From a bacterium (lineage in GTDB: Bacteria; Krumholzibacteriota; Krumholzibacteriia; LZORAL124-64-63): DNA of 64,000 nt. How positions within the stretch are numbered: the stretch's first letter is position 1; every line of letters begins with the position of its first letter. Positions 61,236 to 64,000 of the stretch are shown piece after piece. The notes beneath the pieces were generated by a model, which did no database searches, was not told the origin of the DNA, and saw only the letters and a program-made list of their open reading frames with translations. The stretch lies in the NCBI GenBank assembly GCA_016712675.1, contig JADJQR010000001.1, positions 496,001-560,000 of the forward strand. Direction: 5' to 3'. A program made the position numbers and the translations under genes.

Positions 61236-64000
61236 ATGTCCCATCGAATTCTGCTGGCGGCCCTCGTCTGCCTGGTGATCGGACCGGATGCGGCCCCGGC
61301 CGCGCCGGCGACGGTGGCACCCGTGACCGTGCCCGAACTGATCGCGGCCTCGCGTCATGCCTTCGACTACCGCAACTACGCGCGCGCGGACTCGCTGGCA
61401 GAGGCTGCCTGCGCACGACTGCGCAATGCACACGGCGTCGACCCCCTGGAGCATGCGACGGCTTTGGTCTGCCTGTCGCGTGCCCGCGCGGCGCGCCGAT
61501 CGCTGGCCGATTCGGTGGGCGTACGCTCCGCGAGGCAGGCGCTGGCACTGCTGCCGACGGGCGGCCGCGAGAACGATCTTGTCCGCGCCGATGCCCACGA
61601 CGTGCTCGCGCTCATCCTCGATGACCAGAATCGCTCGGACCTGGCGCTGGACCACGCCCACCGGGCCATGTTCCTGCGCCGCGCCTGTTACGGCGACGTT
61701 CATGAGGAAGTGGCCGAGTCGTACTACCGGCTGGGCAGTGCCCAGATGAGCCTTGGCCATCGGGACTCGGCGCTGGCTACCATGCGGGCCGGCCTTGAGA
61801 CGCGCCTGCGCTGCGGGATTGCTGCGGACCGCCGCATCGGCGATTTCCATTGCGAAATCGCCTGGTTGCTCGAATTCGAGGGCGACCTCGACGGCGCCCG
61901 GGCGAGCCTGAGCGACGCGCTTCGCGAGTACGAGGTGCGCAAGGGACCGCGCCACCCGGCCATGAGCATGGGGTTGCAGCGTGCGGGCGTGTTCGAGATG
62001 AGGAGCGGCGATCTGTCCCGCGCGATTGACCTCACACAGCAGGCGCTGGAGATCGCCGAGACCGTTCCCGGCATCAATCCGGCCAACCTCGCCCTGCAGC
62101 GGACCAATCTGGGGATCCAGCTGACCGAAGTGGGAGACCTGGGGCGTGCCAACCGCCTGCTCCGAGCGGCAGTGGCCACCTTCCAGGAGCAACTCGGTCT
62201 TGACCACCGCGAGACGCTCTGGGCCGAGGTGGCACTGGCGACAACCGAGTCGGCGCTTGGCGACACGGCAGAGGCGGCGGCCCGTTTCCGCAGCGTGTGC
62301 CGCCGCTTCGAAGCGGGCGAATCGCTCACGACCACCGGCGCGCTGACCCAGGCGCGGGCTGGCCTGGCTGAGATCCTCAGGGACAGCGACCCTCGCGCGG
62401 CGCTTGCCCTGGTTGAGGCGGCCGAGTCCGCCGAGCGGGCGGAACCGGAGCGCAGTTGGAAGCAGGTCGCCGATGCACAGAGGATGCGCCTGAACCTCCT
62501 GGCCGACCTCGGGGACCGTCGGGCGGTCGCGCAGCAGGACACCGCCCTGACCCGCACGCTCGACGAACACGACCTGCGCGGGACGGACATCGAGGCTCGC
62601 GCCCTGGCCGACGGCAGCCTGGCTCTGGCTCGCATCGGTCGCTTCGACGAGGCGGCCGCCCGGGCGCGCGCCGGATCCGCACTGTCGGGCGCTCTATTGT
62701 TGCGCGACCTGCGCGCACTGCCCGACCGCGAGGGTCTAACCCTTTCCGGCGTGCACTCGGCGTCGCTCGACGCGCTGTTGACCCTGTCCCTCGAGGGCCA
62801 CGGTGAGGCAGCGGTGGCCTGGGACGAGCTGATCCGTTGGCGTGGACAGGTGCGCGACGAGGTGATGCGTCGGCGCCCGCCCGCCGAGGCAACGTGCGAC
62901 ACGGCGGCGCTGCGCGCCCATGCCGCCTGGACGTCGGCCACACGGCGCCTGGCGCAGTTCGAAGTGCGCGCGGCCGGTGAGATCGACGACGACACGCGGG
63001 CGAAGCTGGCCGAACTGCGCGCGCGCGCCGACGACGCCGAGCGCCGCTGGGCCATGGCCGCGCCACGCGCGCGCGCGCAGGGCGGCGCGGCCGACCTGGC
63101 CACCGTGCGCGCCGCACTGCCGCCCGGCACGGCGCTGGCGGCGTTCGCGACGGTGCGTTCCCGCGGCAGGCCGGAACGCCTGGCGGCGTTCGTGCTCGAC
63201 ACGGGTGGTCGCGTGCGTCTGCGCGACCTGGGACCCAGCGAGAGGATCGAGACCGCCCTGGCCCAATGGCGCGCCCTAGCCGGCCACTCGCCACAGGGCC
63301 GCCCCGGTGCCGAACGTGCCTGCCGTGAAGCCGGCCGTCGGCTGAGCGAGCTGACCTGGGAGGTCATCGCGCCGCTGGCCGGCCAAGCACGCGAGATCGT
63401 CATCGTGGCCGACGGGGTGCTGCACCGCCTGCCGTGGGCGGCATTGCCGGTGGGCGACGACGCCTACCTTGTCGAGCGCGGACCCACTATCCGCGAGCTG
63501 GAGGCGGAGCGCGACCTGCTGCGCAGCGGGACCGACGCGCGGGCCTCGGGCCTGCTTGCGATCGGCGGGGTGGACTTCGGGAACGCGGGCGGCGCGCCCG
63601 TCACCCCGGCTGCGCCCGCGAGCCCGCGTCCGCTGACGGTCGCGTCCACGCGCGCGCTGCTCCCCGATTGCCGGGCCGGGCAGCCGCTCGCGTTCACGCC
63701 GCTTCCGGGCACCGAGCGCGAGATCGAGGCCATCGCCCGCGAGCACGGCACCGACGTCCAGGTGCTGCGCGGCACAGCCGCGGGCGAAGCAGCCTTCAAG
63801 CGGCTGGCCCCCGGCAGGCGGGTGATCCACCTGGCCACGCACGCCGTGGCGCTCGATGACCTCTGCGCGCCCGGGACGGCCACGAACGAACGGGGCGTGG
63901 GCGGGGTGGCGGTGCTGGCCGAAGCCCGTCCCGCGCCCAGGGCCGCGGCGCCGCCGTCAATGCCGTGGCTCGGTCGCCGGGTGGTGCTGGCGCTGTCCGG
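61236..64000 (+). CDS. TPR-CHAT caspase-like protein, runs off the window
   Basis: An open frame of 921 codons so far, with no stop before the window edge. The N-terminus (MSHRILLAALVCLVIGPDAAPAAPA) is a probable signal peptide, preceded by GGGAGTAGGG. Residues of about 30-380 hold TPR-like repeats (AESYYRLGSAQMSLGHRDSA, LQRTNLGIQLTEVGDLGRAN). A helical linker follows to about residue 620, and then a CHAT domain with VADGVLHRLPWAALPVG and VIHLATHAVALDD. The caspase-like His869 is in HLATH; the catalytic Cys block, expected right after VVLALS, lies just past position 64000. CHAT proteins are clan-CD peptidases, often in defence or cell-death systems. Exported CHAT proteins are less usual. Confidence 0.85.
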   Translation, partial: MSHRILLAALVCLVIGPDAAPAAPATVAPVTVPELIAASRHAFDYRNYARADSLAEAACARLRNAHGVDPLEHATALVCLSRARAARRSLADSVGVRSARQALALLPTGGRENDLVRADAHDVLALILDDQNRSDLALDHAHRAMFLRRACYGDVHEEVAESYYRLGSAQMSLGHRDSALATMRAGLETRLRCGIAADRRIGDFHCEIAWLLEFEGDLDGARASLSDALREYEVRKGPRHPAMSMGLQRAGVFEMRSGDLSRAIDLTQQALEIAETVPGINPANLALQRTNLGIQLTEVGDLGRANRLLRAAVATFQEQLGLDHRETLWAEVALATTESALGDTAEAAARFRSVCRRFEAGESLTTTGALTQARAGLAEILRDSDPRAALALVEAAESAERAEPERSWKQVADAQRMRLNLLADLGDRRAVAQQDTALTRTLDEHDLRGTDIEARALADGSLALARIGRFDEAAARARAGSALSGALLLRDLRALPDREGLTLSGVHSASLDALLTLSLEGHGEAAVAWDELIRWRGQVRDEVMRRRPPAEATCDTAALRAHAAWTSATRRLAQFEVRAAGEIDDDTRAKLAELRARADDAERRWAMAAPRARAQGGAADLATVRAALPPGTALAAFATVRSRGRPERLAAFVLDTGGRVRLRDLGPSERIETALAQWRALAGHSPQGRPGAERACREAGRRLSELTWEVIAPLAGQAREIVIVADGVLHRLPWAALPVGDDAYLVERGPTIRELEAERDLLRSGTDARASGLLAIGGVDFGNAGGAPVTPAAPASPRPLTVASTRALLPDCRAGQPLAFTPLPGTEREIEAIAREHGTDVQVLRGTAAGEAAFKRLAPGRRVIHLATHAVALDDLCAPGTATNERGVGGVAVLAEARPAPRAAAPPSMPWLGRRVVLALS

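Noticed and set aside
61182-63403. Long minus-strand open frames opposite the TPR-CHAT gene
   Set aside because: Their Arg/Ser/Ala composition is that of an antisense shadow; the + strand frame shows TPR and CHAT motifs and runs through to the window end.

Overview
The window is a high-GC (roughly two thirds G+C by eye) chromosomal segment from a Gram-negative-type bacterium. Six predicted secreted proteins end in a FlgD-like C-terminal domain of about 80 residues (NPFNP..., then a GRRV-type strand, then W.GRD and G.Y). This type of sorting domain is typical of FCB-superphylum lineages such as Candidatus Eisenbacteria, Krumholzibacteriota and Latescibacterota. Together with an outer-membrane beta-barrel protein, beta-propeller surface proteins and a complete 2-oxoglutarate dehydrogenase operon, this points to an uncultivated FCB-type bacterium. 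That placement is inference from gene content only. No rRNA, tRNA, CRISPR array or phage module was seen.

Layout. 1-5.2 kb: a + strand run of secreted genes (sorting-domain protein, GIGT-repeat protein, subtilase) converging on a second subtilase. 5.3-7.3 kb: a small membrane protein coupled to an RluA-type pseudouridine synthase, then a secreted unknown. 7.5-11.3 kb: glycogen phosphorylase and a degenerate EAL-HDOD protein. 11.3-17.7 kb: a membrane glycosyltransferase-like protein, a small protein with a CNF1-like Cys/His spacing, a methyltransferase-like protein, a polysaccharide deacetylase, an IsdG-like monooxygenase and an aldo/keto reductase. 18-23.2 kb: secreted proteins, a coupled PAS protein, a glycine-rich RRM protein with a clear terminator, and a beta-barrel. 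23.2-24.5 kb: an insertion sequence with imperfect 33-bp terminal inverted repeats. 24.6-30.1 kb: a 1103-residue LVIVD-repeat surface protein, a TPR-methyltransferase and a membrane protein.

30.2-37.6 kb (minus strand) is a tightly packed sucrose operon: sucrose-phosphate synthase, sucrose-phosphatase, PfkB (fructo)kinase and sucrose synthase, followed 29 bp later by an MscS-type mechanosensitive channel. Together these could make, recycle and release sucrose as a compatible solute. 38-42.2 kb: two more sorting-domain proteins, one interrupted by an in-frame TAG. 42.3-47.8 kb (minus): lpdA-sucB-sucA, the whole 2-oxoglutarate dehydrogenase complex, with a good sigma70-type promoter and divergent to a PadR/DUF2812 pair. 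49-61 kb: DUF368 transporter, S41 protease, Ntn amidohydrolase, SDR/DUF2867 protein, NQO-type reductase, DEAD-box helicase, YugP-type zinc peptidase and a large beta-propeller protein. 61.2-64 kb: a TPR-CHAT protein that runs off the window.

Most open frames opposite these genes are GC-rich shadows and were left out. Starts were chosen from ribosome-binding sites, signal peptides and stop/start overlaps, and several differ from the longest open frame.
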